Under the pieces are notes generated by a model, which was not told where the DNA came from, made no database searches, and worked only from the letters and a program-made list of their open reading frames with translations. 64,000 bases of DNA from Flavobacterium okayamense (lineage in GTDB: Bacteria > Bacteroidota > Bacteroidia > Flavobacteriales > Flavobacteriaceae). Below, in pieces: positions 6,757-15,291 of this stretch (its first letter is position 1; each line of letters begins with the position of its first letter). Both the position numbers and the translations under genes were made by a program. The DNA lies in assembly GCF_019702945.1 (NCBI RefSeq), contig NZ_AP024749.1, positions 682,001 through 746,000 of the forward strand, given 5' to 3'.

Positions 6757-8514
6757 TTACAACTGTTTTTCTAAATCAGATATTAAAGTAACGGCTCTAT
6801 CGTAATCTTTTTGCATCGCAACATCAGAAGATGGTGTATATCGAGCAAATTCGCAATCATTCATTAGTGCAATAAATTCTGAAACAATTTCACTGTTGGC
6901 ATTTTTAGCTAACAATAATTCTTGAATGTTTTCTTTACTCATTTCAGAAGTTTCCAAATGCAATTTTGCCTTCAAAAAGTTGTGCATTGCTTTTTCCATT
7001 GCCATATAAAAAGGCACTTTATTACCCAATTGTTTTTTAGCTTCGGAAAGGAATTTTTTAGCCAATTTCGTATTTCTACGAATTTTGTTTCCAACCACAT
7101 CGGCATCAATTGCTTCTTTTTTCTTCTTCGCTAAAATGATTATTGGAATTAACAAAAATGGAGCAAAAAGCAACATGTAAAATTTACTACTTCCAAAGAA
7201 ATCTTCTTTAGCTAACGCCTGAAATTCCGAATTTAATTTGATGAATTGAAATGTATTGTACTTTTCAACTTTTTGCTTGTTAGCCGAATTATTTTCATTT
7301 GAAGCTACATTTTCTTTTCCTTGTAAAACATTAATTTCAATGGCTTCTGAAGTAATTGTTTTATATGATTTTGTAGCTATATCAAAATAGGAAAACTCGA
7401 TAGGTTTTATTGTATATTTACCTTTTACTTGAGGAATAAGTGTATATGTATCTGAAATTTTTCCTGTCATTCCAGAAAGTGGTGTTTGTACTTGCTCTTG
7501 ATGTTGCGGATCGAAAACTTCGAAAGCACTTGCAAATTCAGGTTTAGGTAAGTTGAATAATTTTAAGTTTCCATCACCAGAAACACTAATTTCTAAATCG
7601 AGTGACTCTCCGCTTTTTAATTCTGTTTTTGATGGTTTTACTTTGAAATCGAAATTTCCGACAGCACCTTTAAAACTTGATGGTTTTCCTTCTTCTGGTA
7701 ATGGTTTTACTGTAATTGATTTAGCACCAGCAGACACTGTTTTTGAAACGTTTTCATAATCGCGAACCGTAAAAAATCCGCCCATATTTTTTTGAACTGG
7801 AACCAATACGTCCAAATCAATTTTCAATGGTTCTAGTTCTTTAACTCCAGTTTCTTGTGGATACAATAATACTTTTCGCCAAACCACCATTGCATAATCT
7901 TGTCCGTTATAGGTTCCTGGAACAGCTTCTAACTTAGCAATATCTATATGCTGACTCCAAAAGCCATTGTATTTAGGGTTTTCAACTTCACGAACATTTT
8001 GTACCGTAAATCGTGGATCGAAGTATAATTTGTAAACAACTGTAATAGGTTCGTTTAAATATGGGTTTCCTTTGGAAACCTCAGCAACTAAATGAATTCC
8101 TTCTCCGGCTTTATAATCTGGACTATTTGGATCTTTAGGCATTTCAACAGCGTTAGTAACCGTAATTTTAATAGGTTGGGTTTTATACGTTTCACCATCG
8201 TATTCTATTGTAGCCGATTTTATCGTTAACGTCCCTTTTTGTCTAGGCTGTAAAACATAAGAATAACTTCTGTTAAACGATTTTACACCGTTAACCCAAG
8301 AAAAATTGGTCGACTGAAAAGGTCCGCCAACAACTTTAAATCCTTCAAAATTTGGTGGTGAAAAATTATCTCCATCTTGATTTATAGCAAAAGAAACTTG
8401 AAGTTTTTCATTTAAACCTAAAGCAGACTTGCTAACTTTTGCTTCAAATTTTACTTCTTGAGCAAAGGTTAATGTTGTGATTAAAAATACTATGTAGAAA
8501 TATATTTTATTCAT
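6757..8514 (-). CDS. batD: BatD family protein
   Basis: The 585-residue protein starts at the ATG at 8514 (MNKIYFYIVFLITTLTFAQ, a signal peptide); the frame upstream of that is repeat DNA. A long periplasmic region of beta-sandwich type (SKSALGLNEKLQVSFAIN at the start) makes up the first 430 residues. One membrane helix lies near residues 445-462 (FYMLLFAPFLLIPIIIL), followed by a cytoplasmic helical tail. This layout is that of BatD (oxygen tolerance) proteins, partners of the VWA proteins BatA and BatB. It sits between the BatC-like TPR gene and batE on the same strand, with repeat elements on both sides. Confidence 0.9.
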   Translation of the reverse strand: MNKIYFYIVFLITTLTFAQEVKFEAKVSKSALGLNEKLQVSFAINQDGDNFSPPNFEGFKVVGGPFQSTNFSWVNGVKSFNRSYSYVLQPRQKGTLTIKSATIEYDGETYKTQPIKITVTNAVEMPKDPNSPDYKAGEGIHLVAEVSKGNPYLNEPITVVYKLYFDPRFTVQNVREVENPKYNGFWSQHIDIAKLEAVPGTYNGQDYAMVVWRKVLLYPQETGVKELEPLKIDLDVLVPVQKNMGGFFTVRDYENVSKTVSAGAKSITVKPLPEEGKPSSFKGAVGNFDFKVKPSKTELKSGESLDLEISVSGDGNLKLFNLPKPEFASAFEVFDPQHQEQVQTPLSGMTGKISDTYTLIPQVKGKYTIKPIEFSYFDIATKSYKTITSEAIEINVLQGKENVASNENNSANKQKVEKYNTFQFIKLNSEFQALAKEDFFGSSKFYMLLFAPFLLIPIIILAKKKKEAIDADVVGNKIRRNTKLAKKFLSEAKKQLGNKVPFYMAMEKAMHNFLKAKLHLETSEMSKENIQELLLAKNANSEIVSEFIALMNDCEFARYTPSSDVAMQKDYDRAVTLISDLEKQL

Positions 8515-8540
8515 TTTATTTAGACTCATCACTTCGTTTT

Positions 8541-8590
8541 GAGATTCCGAAATTAACGATTCAGCTTAGCTAAACGAGTTCGGAATAACA
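8541..8590. repeat. Dispersed intergenic repeat, TTCCGA type, copy 2
   Basis: The tract GAGATTCCGAAAT ... GAGTTCGGAATAACA is an imperfect palindrome occupying most of the gap between the BatC-like gene and batD. Its minus-strand reading (TGTTATTCCGAACTCG ... GGAATCTCA) matches the TGTCATTCCGA family seen at 1234 and 53218. Confidence 0.55.
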
Positions 8591-8599
8591 AAAAATGTG

Positions 8600-9406
8600 T
8601 TACCAATCTTTATCGTTTGTTGCGGGTTGTGCTTTTACTTTTTGGGCATTTATTTTATCTTGAATTTTCTTTTCGGCATTGTTTACTGCTTCCAATAAAT
8701 TCTCTATTTGTTGTTTATTGGCTCCACTAGGTTTTGGTTGAGGCTTTTGTTGGTCTTCTTTGTCATCGCCTTTCCCTTTATCTTCTTTATCCTTTCCGTC
8801 TTCTTTTTTATCCTTTTCGTTATCCCCTTTGTCGTTTTCTTTTTTATCTTGATCTTTCCCTTTATCTTGCTTGTCTTTATTGTCTCCTTTATCCTTGTCT
8901 TGATTCTGTTTTTGGTTTTGTTGGTCGTTTTTATCGTTTCCACCTTTTTTGTCTTTGTCATTATTCCCTTGAGGCGGATTTTCTTTTAATTTTTGTTTCG
9001 CTAAAGCATAATTGTAACGCGTTTCTTCATCATAAGGATTATTGCGCAATGCATTTTTATAAGCCGTTACCGCATCTTGATAATTTTCTTCCAACATAAA
9101 TGCATTACCTAAATTATGATACGCACGATGTTTTTCTTCTTTAGTTTTTGCAACTTCAACTGCGTTGTAAAATTTATACTTGGCTTCACCAGGATTGTTT
9201 TGGCGATAAATACTGTTTCCTAGATTATATTCTGCAGTTGCTTTTTGTTCTTTATTTTTAGATTGCGAAATTCGGAAATCAGATTCTGATTGAATGTAAT
9301 TTTTTTCATCAAAAGAAACTACTCCATCATATAACTTTTGATCTTTGTTTTGTGCAAAAACCAATGATGAAATTAAAATTGCTATTCCTACTATAATCTT
9401 CTCCAT
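8600..9406 (-). CDS. batC: BatC-like TPR protein with long charged linker
   Basis: A signal peptide (ends VFAQ, residue 19) is followed by TPR units at about residues 20-140 (AEYNLGNSIYRQNNPGEAKYKF, HNLGNAFMLEENYQDAVTAYKNAL). Then comes about 80 residues made almost only of K, D, Q, E, G and N, and a short C-terminal helix. The order next to batB and batD identifies it as the BatC-type TPR component. The linker is unusually long and repetitive at the DNA level, producing long open frames in other phases that are not genes. It is probably periplasmic and tethered to the other Bat proteins. One base separates it from batB. Confidence 0.85.
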   Translation of the reverse strand: MEKIIVGIAILISSLVFAQNKDQKLYDGVVSFDEKNYIQSESDFRISQSKNKEQKATAEYNLGNSIYRQNNPGEAKYKFYNAVEVAKTKEEKHRAYHNLGNAFMLEENYQDAVTAYKNALRNNPYDEETRYNYALAKQKLKENPPQGNNDKDKKGGNDKNDQQNQKQNQDKDKGDNKDKQDKGKDQDKKENDKGDNEKDKKEDGKDKEDKGKGDDKEDQQKPQPKPSGANKQQIENLLEAVNNAEKKIQDKINAQKVKAQPATNDKDW

Positions 9407-9407
9407 A

Positions 9408-10442
9408 CTATCTCTCGTTGAATAAATTCAATTTTTGTAACCAACTTGTTTTACGTTCTAAAAAGAATATATCTAATAACAATAACACAAAAGCTATTCC
9501 AATAAACCATTGATATTGCGTTTGATATTCTGCTATTTGTTGGGTTTCAAATTCTGTTTTTTCAATATTATCTAAGGCATTTTTAATTTGGTTTACCACG
9601 TCTTTTGTCGAATTTCCAGAAACATATCCGCCACTAGCGTTTTCAGCAATAGTTTCTAAAGTTTCTTGGTTCAACTTAGTGATAACTACTTCGCCTTCTT
9701 TATCTTTTTTATATTCAGTAACTTGACCGTTGTATCCTTTAATTGGAATTGGTCCACCATTAGGAGTTCCAACACCAATTGTAATGATTTTTATACCTAA
9801 TTCTTCGGCAATTAAGCTGGCGTCTTCTGCTCCATCTCCATGATCTTCCCCATCTGAAATTAAAACAATTAGTTTGCTTGTTTCATCAGAATCGAAAAAC
9901 TGAGTCGCCATACGAATCGCATCGTTTAACGCTGTTCCTTGCGATGAAACCATATCAGTATTCATGTTTTGCAAGTACATTTTTGCAATGCTGTAATCGG
10001 TCGTCATTGGTAAAACTGGATAAGCACTTCCAGCATAACCTACAATTCCAATTCGGTCGTTTCCTAAATTATTAATGATTTGGCTAACCAATTGTTTTGC
10101 TTTTTCTAAACGGTTTGGCGCAACATCTTCGGCCAACATACTTTTTGAAATATCTACTGCAAAAACAATATCTATACCTTGTCGCTTTACAGTTTCCATT
10201 TTGGTTCCGATTTTTGGATTAACCAAAGCAATAATTAAAGCAACTAAAGCTAAAGCAACGGTAACAAACTTTAAAATTGGTTTAAACGTAGAAGTATCAG
10301 GTGCTAATTTGCGCAATAAATCGTCATTAGCGAATTCGCGTTGCTTTCTTCGTTTCCAAATTAATTGAAACAAAAACAAAGCTACGAGTATGCCTACCAG
10401 CGCTAAAAGATATAAATATTTTGGTTCTTCTAATTGATACAT
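9408..10442 (-). CDS. batB: BatB, VWA-domain membrane protein
   Basis: The 344-residue protein has two N-terminal membrane helices (about residues 9-28 and 56-76), a von Willebrand factor A domain (about 90-290) and a C-terminal helix (about 312-330). The MIDAS metal site is intact: D97, S99 and S101 in AVDISKSM, then the TT motif around GTALNDA and D in VLISDGEDHGDG. BatA and BatB are paired VWA proteins of the aerotolerance operon, thought to form an inner-membrane complex with TPR partners and a MoxR ATPase. It is packed tightly against batA (3 nt) and batC (1 nt), so it belongs to the same transcript. Confidence 0.92.
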   Translation of the reverse strand: MYQLEEPKYLYLLALVGILVALFLFQLIWKRRKQREFANDDLLRKLAPDTSTFKPILKFVTVALALVALIIALVNPKIGTKMETVKRQGIDIVFAVDISKSMLAEDVAPNRLEKAKQLVSQIINNLGNDRIGIVGYAGSAYPVLPMTTDYSIAKMYLQNMNTDMVSSQGTALNDAIRMATQFFDSDETSKLIVLISDGEDHGDGAEDASLIAEELGIKIITIGVGTPNGGPIPIKGYNGQVTEYKKDKEGEVVITKLNQETLETIAENASGGYVSGNSTKDVVNQIKNALDNIEKTEFETQQIAEYQTQYQWFIGIAFVLLLLDIFFLERKTSWLQKLNLFNER

Positions 10443-10445
10443 TTC

Positions 10446-11450
10446 TTATAAAAATCCTCTAAAAACAGTATTTTTTAATAGTAATTCTAATGCTAATAAT
10501 AACAATGCTAAACCAACAAATGGTTTAAATTTTTCGTCGTAATTAAAATACTTTTGTTCTTGAATTTCTGTTGTTTCAAGCTTATTAATTTCGTTATAAA
10601 TTTCTTCCAATTTTTTATTTGTTGTTGCTCTAAAATATTTCCCTTCAGTCGTTTTTGCAATCTCTTTCATTAAAGCTTCATCAATTTCCACAGGCATATT
10701 TCGGAACAAAAACTGACCTGTTCTTGGGTCTTTTGCATAAGGAAAAGGCGCATTACCATTTGTTCCAATTCCAATCGTGTATACTTTAATTCCATACTCT
10801 TTTGCAATATCAGCCGCCATACGAGGATCGATAGTTCCTGCATTATTTACACCATCGGTTAATAAAATAACAATTCTACTCTTTGCTTTGCTATCTTTTA
10901 ATCGGTTAATGGCTGTAGCTAAACCAACACCAATTCCAGTTCCATCGGCTAAAATTGAATCGTCGTACTCGATAGTCTTTAAAGATTGTAAAACCATTTC
11001 TTTATCAGAAGTAACTGGAGTTCTCGTATAACTTTCTCCTGCGTAAACAACCAATCCAATTCTATCGTTAATTCGGTCTTGAATGAAAGTGGAAGCAACT
11101 CGTTTTAGCGCTTCTAATCGATTTGGTTTTAAATCTCTAGCTAACATACTTCCGGAAACATCAATTGTCATTACAATATCGATTCCTTTGGTAACTCGAG
11201 ATTTAGCTGAAACATCTACGCTTCTTGGACGAGCCAACGCAACAATTATTGAACTTAATGCTAACAATCGTAAAACAAATAAAAAGGGATATAGTTTTGA
11301 TAAAAAAGTTCCATTTTTAAAGGTTTCGGTTGAACTAATTTTTAAAGTTGCATTTAGCTTGTTTCTTTTGAACCAATACCAAACTATTGCTAATGGCAAA
11401 GCCAAAAACAACCAGAAAAATTCAGGATGTAAAAAAGTTACATTATTCAT
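10446..11450 (-). CDS. batA: BatA, VWA-domain membrane protein
   Basis: The 334-residue protein has membrane helices at about residues 10-27 and 55-72, a VWA domain (about 88-290) and a C-terminal helix near 312-325. The MIDAS residues D97, S99 and S101 are present in TIDVSGSM, with the acidic motif in ILLTDGVNNAG. It resembles BatB in layout, and the two probably pair. Its start overlaps the end of the upstream gene by 8 nt (11443-11450), pointing to translational coupling. Confidence 0.93.
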   Translation of the reverse strand: MNNVTFLHPEFFWLFLALPLAIVWYWFKRNKLNATLKISSTETFKNGTFLSKLYPFLFVLRLLALSSIIVALARPRSVDVSAKSRVTKGIDIVMTIDVSGSMLARDLKPNRLEALKRVASTFIQDRINDRIGLVVYAGESYTRTPVTSDKEMVLQSLKTIEYDDSILADGTGIGVGLATAINRLKDSKAKSRIVILLTDGVNNAGTIDPRMAADIAKEYGIKVYTIGIGTNGNAPFPYAKDPRTGQFLFRNMPVEIDEALMKEIAKTTEGKYFRATTNKKLEEIYNEINKLETTEIQEQKYFNYDEKFKPFVGLALLLLALELLLKNTVFRGFL

Positions 11451-13128
11451 TTGGTATTGCTTTTTTCAGTTCAATAGAATCTAAAACTCGTTTCATTATT
11501 TCGATTGCATATTCATCATCTTCCTTACAAACCAACCATAATTCTTGTCCACCGCCACTTTGCGCAAAAACCAATACTTGGTAAACCATTTTAGCCGTTT
11601 CTTTAGTAATTGGATTTATAGCTACAAATGTTCCTTCCGCTTTTTTACCCGTTAAACCTTTTGGGTCTTCAAAATCATCGGTTTTAACAATTAAATTGTT
11701 AGCGCCCATTAATTCCAATTGCTTTAAATTATTTTCTAAAGCAAAGTCTAAATCAACTTTAGTCGTATCTTTAAAAGCAACCGTTTTTAAAACAATTGAA
11801 AAATTATCGGTTAAACTTCCGTACATGAAGTTTGCCGTTGATTTTACGTTGGCTGGCAAATTGTTTTGAACTTTTTCGTCGATATATCTTTTTAAAACTT
11901 TAGGTGTAGAAACCGTTATTGCAGGATCTCCGTAATCGGATGTAATCCATTCTTCGTTTAATAATGATTTGGCATTGTGACCTAAAAAGTTTTCTCTGGC
12001 AAATTCAGTTCCTTTGGTAACTAAAAAGAATACACCTACAATACCTAATAACATAACTACAGTTGTAATAGGAATCCAGATTCTTTGTAATTTTTGTTTA
12101 CGGTCTTTTTTGCGTTTTAATTCTTCTGCAAACAAATCTTGCGTTTCGTCTTCTGTTCTAGGAATAGCCTTATCTAAAGACATTAAGAACGTATCGATTG
12201 TTTTTTTATCGTTTTCAATTTCGAAATCAAGCGGTTTAGATTTCGCGAACTTAACTAAATCAGCATTAGACATTACTTTTTTGAATTGTTCTAATGTTTC
12301 TCTGCTCAGTTTGATTTTTTTATTTCGAATGGCAACCACTAAAGCATCGTATAATTCTGTAGAAGTACTTTCCATGGCAGGAACATCTACCGCCTCTTCG
12401 ATATAAGTTCGTGTTATATCTGTTAGTTCAGAATAATATGCTTTGGTTTCACCATGTTGCCACAATTCTTTTTCCTCTAATTGCTGTAATTGTGCTAAAG
12501 CTTTTTCTATTGGTGATGCATATAAAACCGCTTCTTTTTCATTTTGTTTCGTTTGTCTTTTCTTTATAAAATAATACAAACCATAACCTAATGCGCAAGC
12601 AGCTAAGACAAATAACAACAACCATAACCACCAATAACTCGTAGGCTCTTCAACTTTAACAATTGGTTTAATATCAAACATTTGTTGTTTTATAGTATCG
12701 ACTACAACATTGTTTACAACAATTGGGAATGAATCGGTTTTTATAGCTTTTTCGTTAATGATAACATTTAATGGTGGAACCACATATCGACCGGAATCGA
12801 ATTGTGTTAATCCGTATTTTTTTATCAATTCGAATTTCCCTTCAAGCTTTATTGTATCTACAGGATTTGATTCTAAAACTTCTAAAGCACCAAACATTTG
12901 TCCTTCAGGAAAAACCACTCTATCGGTTGGTTTAACATTCGCTTTTATGGTTAAATTAAATTGAGAACCAATTTTAATCTCTGTTGAATCAATTGAAGAT
13001 GTTATCGATTGAGAGAATGAAAATGAAGTTGCTAAGAATAATAAAATTATGAGACATCTCAACTTCGCTCGATATGACAAAATCGTGTTATTTAGAATAC
13101 TACTATTGAAATCTTTATTTAGTTTCAT
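11443..13128 (-). CDS. BatD-like/DUF4381-like membrane protein of the Bat operon
   Basis: The 561-residue protein carries a hydrophobic export signal ending SFSFSQ (residue 40), a periplasmic beta domain (about 41-165, SSIDSTEIKIGSQFNLTIKAN), a membrane helix (about 170-190) and a cytoplasmic helical region. A second helix (about 352-372) precedes a C-terminal domain. Position between DUF58 and BatA is the usual place of such proteins in flavobacterial Bat operons. The N-terminal 25 codons overlap a dispersed repeat (13049-13081), which in this frame encodes SYRAKLRCLI. A TTG within that stretch could also start translation and leave a normal-length signal peptide, so the start is uncertain. 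Confidence 0.8.
   Translation of the reverse strand: MKLNKDFNSSILNNTILSYRAKLRCLIILLFLATSFSFSQSITSSIDSTEIKIGSQFNLTIKANVKPTDRVVFPEGQMFGALEVLESNPVDTIKLEGKFELIKKYGLTQFDSGRYVVPPLNVIINEKAIKTDSFPIVVNNVVVDTIKQQMFDIKPIVKVEEPTSYWWLWLLLFVLAACALGYGLYYFIKKRQTKQNEKEAVLYASPIEKALAQLQQLEEKELWQHGETKAYYSELTDITRTYIEEAVDVPAMESTSTELYDALVVAIRNKKIKLSRETLEQFKKVMSNADLVKFAKSKPLDFEIENDKKTIDTFLMSLDKAIPRTEDETQDLFAEELKRKKDRKQKLQRIWIPITTVVMLLGIVGVFFLVTKGTEFARENFLGHNAKSLLNEEWITSDYGDPAITVSTPKVLKRYIDEKVQNNLPANVKSTANFMYGSLTDNFSIVLKTVAFKDTTKVDLDFALENNLKQLELMGANNLIVKTDDFEDPKGLTGKKAEGTFVAINPITKETAKMVYQVLVFAQSGGGQELWLVCKEDDEYAIEIMKRVLDSIELKKAIPNE
13049..13081. repeat. Dispersed repeat copy 3, inside a signal-peptide coding region
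   Basis: The plus strand reads ATGAGACATCTC then AACTTCGCTCGATATGACA, closely matching copy 1 at 1184-1213 (GAGACTTCTCGACTTCGCTC, GAAGTGACA). Here it is not intergenic but lies within codons of the N-terminus of the 561-residue Bat-operon protein. Confidence 0.65.
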
Positions 13129-13141
13129 TGTCTTTCTTCTT

Positions 13142-13172
13142 CTTTTTTCTATTCTCTAAAGTCTAATTTCTT
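13142..13172. repeat. Heptad-period arm H (CTATTCT words)
   Basis: CT recurs at 13142, 13149, 13156, 13163 and 13170, a strict 7-nt step, in words CTATTCT, CTAAAGT and CTAATTT. The stop codon of the DUF58 gene (13163-13165) lies inside it. The same words, TTCTATTCTCTA, open the arm at 24269. Confidence 0.6.
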
Positions 13173-14029
13173 GCTTTAAAATATCCTAAAAGTTTTGTTA
13201 CATAACTTTCATCAACCCTTGAACTTACTGCTCCGGCGCCACACTTTGAAAAAATACTTGTAAAATAATTTACATTTGTGCGGTAATTTATCTCGTAGTT
13301 TTGGCGTAACTTTTTAGATGAAGTATCAACCAACATTGTTTTACCCGATTCGGCATCTAACATGTTTACTAAACCTAAATTGGGTAGGCTTTCCTCACGT
13401 TTGTCAAAAACTCTAATTCCTGTTACATCGTGTTTTTTTGATGCAATTTTCAAAGTATGTTCGTAATCTTTCGACATAAAATCGGAAATCATAAACACAA
13501 TTGCTTTTTTCTTCATGACACTTGACAAGAATTTTAAAGCTTGAGCAATATCTGTTTTTTTACTTTTTGGTTGAAATTCTATCAATTCACGAATGATCCT
13601 CAACACATGAGATTTTCCTTTTTTAGGCGGAATAAATAATTCAATTTCATCTGAAAATAGAATTAAACCTACTTTATCATTATTTTGAGTAGAAGAAAAA
13701 GCTAAAGTTGCTGCAATTTCAGTAACCACTTCACTTTTTAATTGATTTTGCGTTCCAAAACTCTCCGAACCACTACAATCGACCATTAACATCATGGTTA
13801 ATTCTCTTTCTTCTTCAAAAACTTTTATATAAGGTTCATTGTAACGAGCAGTTACATTCCAATCAATAGCTCTAACATCGTCTCCGTATTGATATTGGCG
13901 TACTTCAGAAAAAGTCATCCCGCGTCCTTTAAAAGACGTATGGTATTCTCCCGAAAAGATATGATCGCTCAATCTTCGGGTTTTTATTTCAATCTTACGT
14001 ACTTTTTTAAGAATTTCTTTAGTATCCAT
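13163..14029 (-). CDS. DUF58 domain-containing protein
   Basis: The 288-residue soluble protein contains the DUF58 signature in GDDVRAIDWNVTARYNEPYIK followed by a VWA-like fold with MLMVDCSGSESFG and IVFMISDFMS. DUF58 proteins are usually encoded directly after a MoxR AAA ATPase, as here, and are thought to act with it in assembling or activating membrane complexes. The gap to the MoxR gene is completely filled by palindromic element E; the ATG is 6 nt from it. The stop codon lies in repeat arm H. Confidence 0.93.
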   Translation of the reverse strand: MDTKEILKKVRKIEIKTRRLSDHIFSGEYHTSFKGRGMTFSEVRQYQYGDDVRAIDWNVTARYNEPYIKVFEEERELTMMLMVDCSGSESFGTQNQLKSEVVTEIAATLAFSSTQNNDKVGLILFSDEIELFIPPKKGKSHVLRIIRELIEFQPKSKKTDIAQALKFLSSVMKKKAIVFMISDFMSKDYEHTLKIASKKHDVTGIRVFDKREESLPNLGLVNMLDAESGKTMLVDTSSKKLRQNYEINYRTNVNYFTSIFSKCGAGAVSSRVDESYVTKLLGYFKARN

Positions 14030-14034
14030 TTTTT

Positions 14035-14106
14035 AGTGTTCAGTGTTCAGTTTAAAGTGTTCAGTTGGCCAAAACTTCCAACTAATTACTGTTTACTGCC
14101 AACTAG
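14035..14106. repeat. Heptad-period palindromic element E
   Basis: AGT starts at 14035, 14042, 14049, 14056 and 14063; ACT starts at 14074, 14081, 14088, 14095 and 14102. All steps are exactly 7 nt and the two series mirror each other around 14069.5. The left arm uses the word AGTGTTC three times; the right arm uses ACTGTTT, ACTGCCA and ACTAATT. AGTTGG (14063-14068) and CCAACT (14079-14084) pair near the centre. It fills the whole gap between the MoxR stop (14108) and the DUF58 start (14029). Confidence 0.88.
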
Positions 14107-14107
14107 T

Positions 14108-15112
14108 TTATGGCACTTCTACTTGATTCACAATTTTGTTAATAATTTCAACTGAAGTGATATTTTCAGCTTCGGCTTCGTAAGTAATCCCAATTCTGTG
14201 ACGTAATACATCGTGGACTACTGCACGAACATCTTCTGGAATTACATAACCTCTACGCTTGATGAATGCATAACATTTAGCAGCTGTTGCTAAATTAATA
14301 CTTCCACGTGGAGAAGCTCCGAAACTAATTAATGGTTTTAGACTTTCTAAATTGTATTTTTCTGGATAACGAGTTGCGAAAATAATGTCTAAAATGTATT
14401 TTTCGATTTTTTCGTCCATGTAAACCTCTCGAACCGCTTGTTGTGCTCTTAAAATTTGTTCTAAAGAAACCACTTGGTTTACTTTTTCGAAACTTCCTGC
14501 CAAATTTTGACGAATTACTAAACGTTCGTCTTCCATTTTAGGGTAATCGATAACCACTTTCAACATAAAACGGTCAACTTGCGCTTCAGGTAACGGATAA
14601 GTTCCTTCTTGCTCAACAGGGTTTTGAGTTGCCATTACTAAAAACGGTTTATCTAACTTAAACGTTTCATCACCAATGGTTACTTGTTTTTCTTGCATGG
14701 CTTCTAACAATGCAGATTGTACTTTTGCTGGAGCACGGTTAATTTCATCGGCTAAAACGAAATTGGCAAAAATAGGTCCTTTCTTTATCGAGAAATCGTT
14801 GGCTTTAATGTTGTAAATCATCGTTCCTACAACATCGGCAGGTAATAAATCGGGTGTAAACTGAATTCGGCTAAACGTACCGTGAACCGCTTGTGATAAT
14901 GTATTAATTGCTAAAGTTTTTGCCAAACCAGGAACACCTTCTAACAAAATATGTCCTTGGCCTAACAAACCAATTAATAATCTTTCTATCATTTGTTTCT
15001 GCCCAACAATAACTTTATTCATTTCCATTGTTAGCAAATCAACAAATGCACTTTCTCTTTCTATTTTTTCATTTATTGCACGAATGTCTAAAGTAGCAGT
15101 ATTCTCTTCCAT
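14108..15112 (-). CDS. MoxR family AAA+ ATPase
   Basis: The 334-residue AAA+ protein has Walker A GVPGLAKT (residues 59-66), Walker B FVLADEINRAP (D122, E123), sensor 1 in MATQNPVEQEGTYPLPEAQ and a C-terminal lid ending RHRIGITYEAEA. MoxR ATPases act as chaperones for VWA-protein complexes; this one heads the Bat operon and most likely works on BatA and BatB. The 179-nt gap upstream, divergent from the aldo/keto reductase, should hold the operon promoter. No perfect TTG/TAnnTTTG pair is evident there. Confidence 0.95.
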   Translation of the reverse strand: MEENTATLDIRAINEKIERESAFVDLLTMEMNKVIVGQKQMIERLLIGLLGQGHILLEGVPGLAKTLAINTLSQAVHGTFSRIQFTPDLLPADVVGTMIYNIKANDFSIKKGPIFANFVLADEINRAPAKVQSALLEAMQEKQVTIGDETFKLDKPFLVMATQNPVEQEGTYPLPEAQVDRFMLKVVIDYPKMEDERLVIRQNLAGSFEKVNQVVSLEQILRAQQAVREVYMDEKIEKYILDIIFATRYPEKYNLESLKPLISFGASPRGSINLATAAKCYAFIKRRGYVIPEDVRAVVHDVLRHRIGITYEAEAENITSVEIINKIVNQVEVP

Positions 15113-15291
15113 TTCTTAAATTTTTAGCGTGTCAAAAATTCAAAATATTTTTAACATTTCAAAATTGAAAATTTATTTAGGACTACGATGTTAACATAGC
15201 GTTAAAAAAAGCACTAAGAGAAGCCATCTTGTTATTATTTATGATTTTCTTTTTATACTTTTAAGAAAATATTTAAAAAAAGCGCAAAAAA

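Noticed and set aside
8704-9099. Three long open frames in other phases and on the opposite strand within the batC-like gene
   Set aside because: They come from the low-complexity K/D/Q/E-coding repeat of the real gene and encode only Ile/Lys/Thr- or Phe/Leu-rich sequence with no start context.
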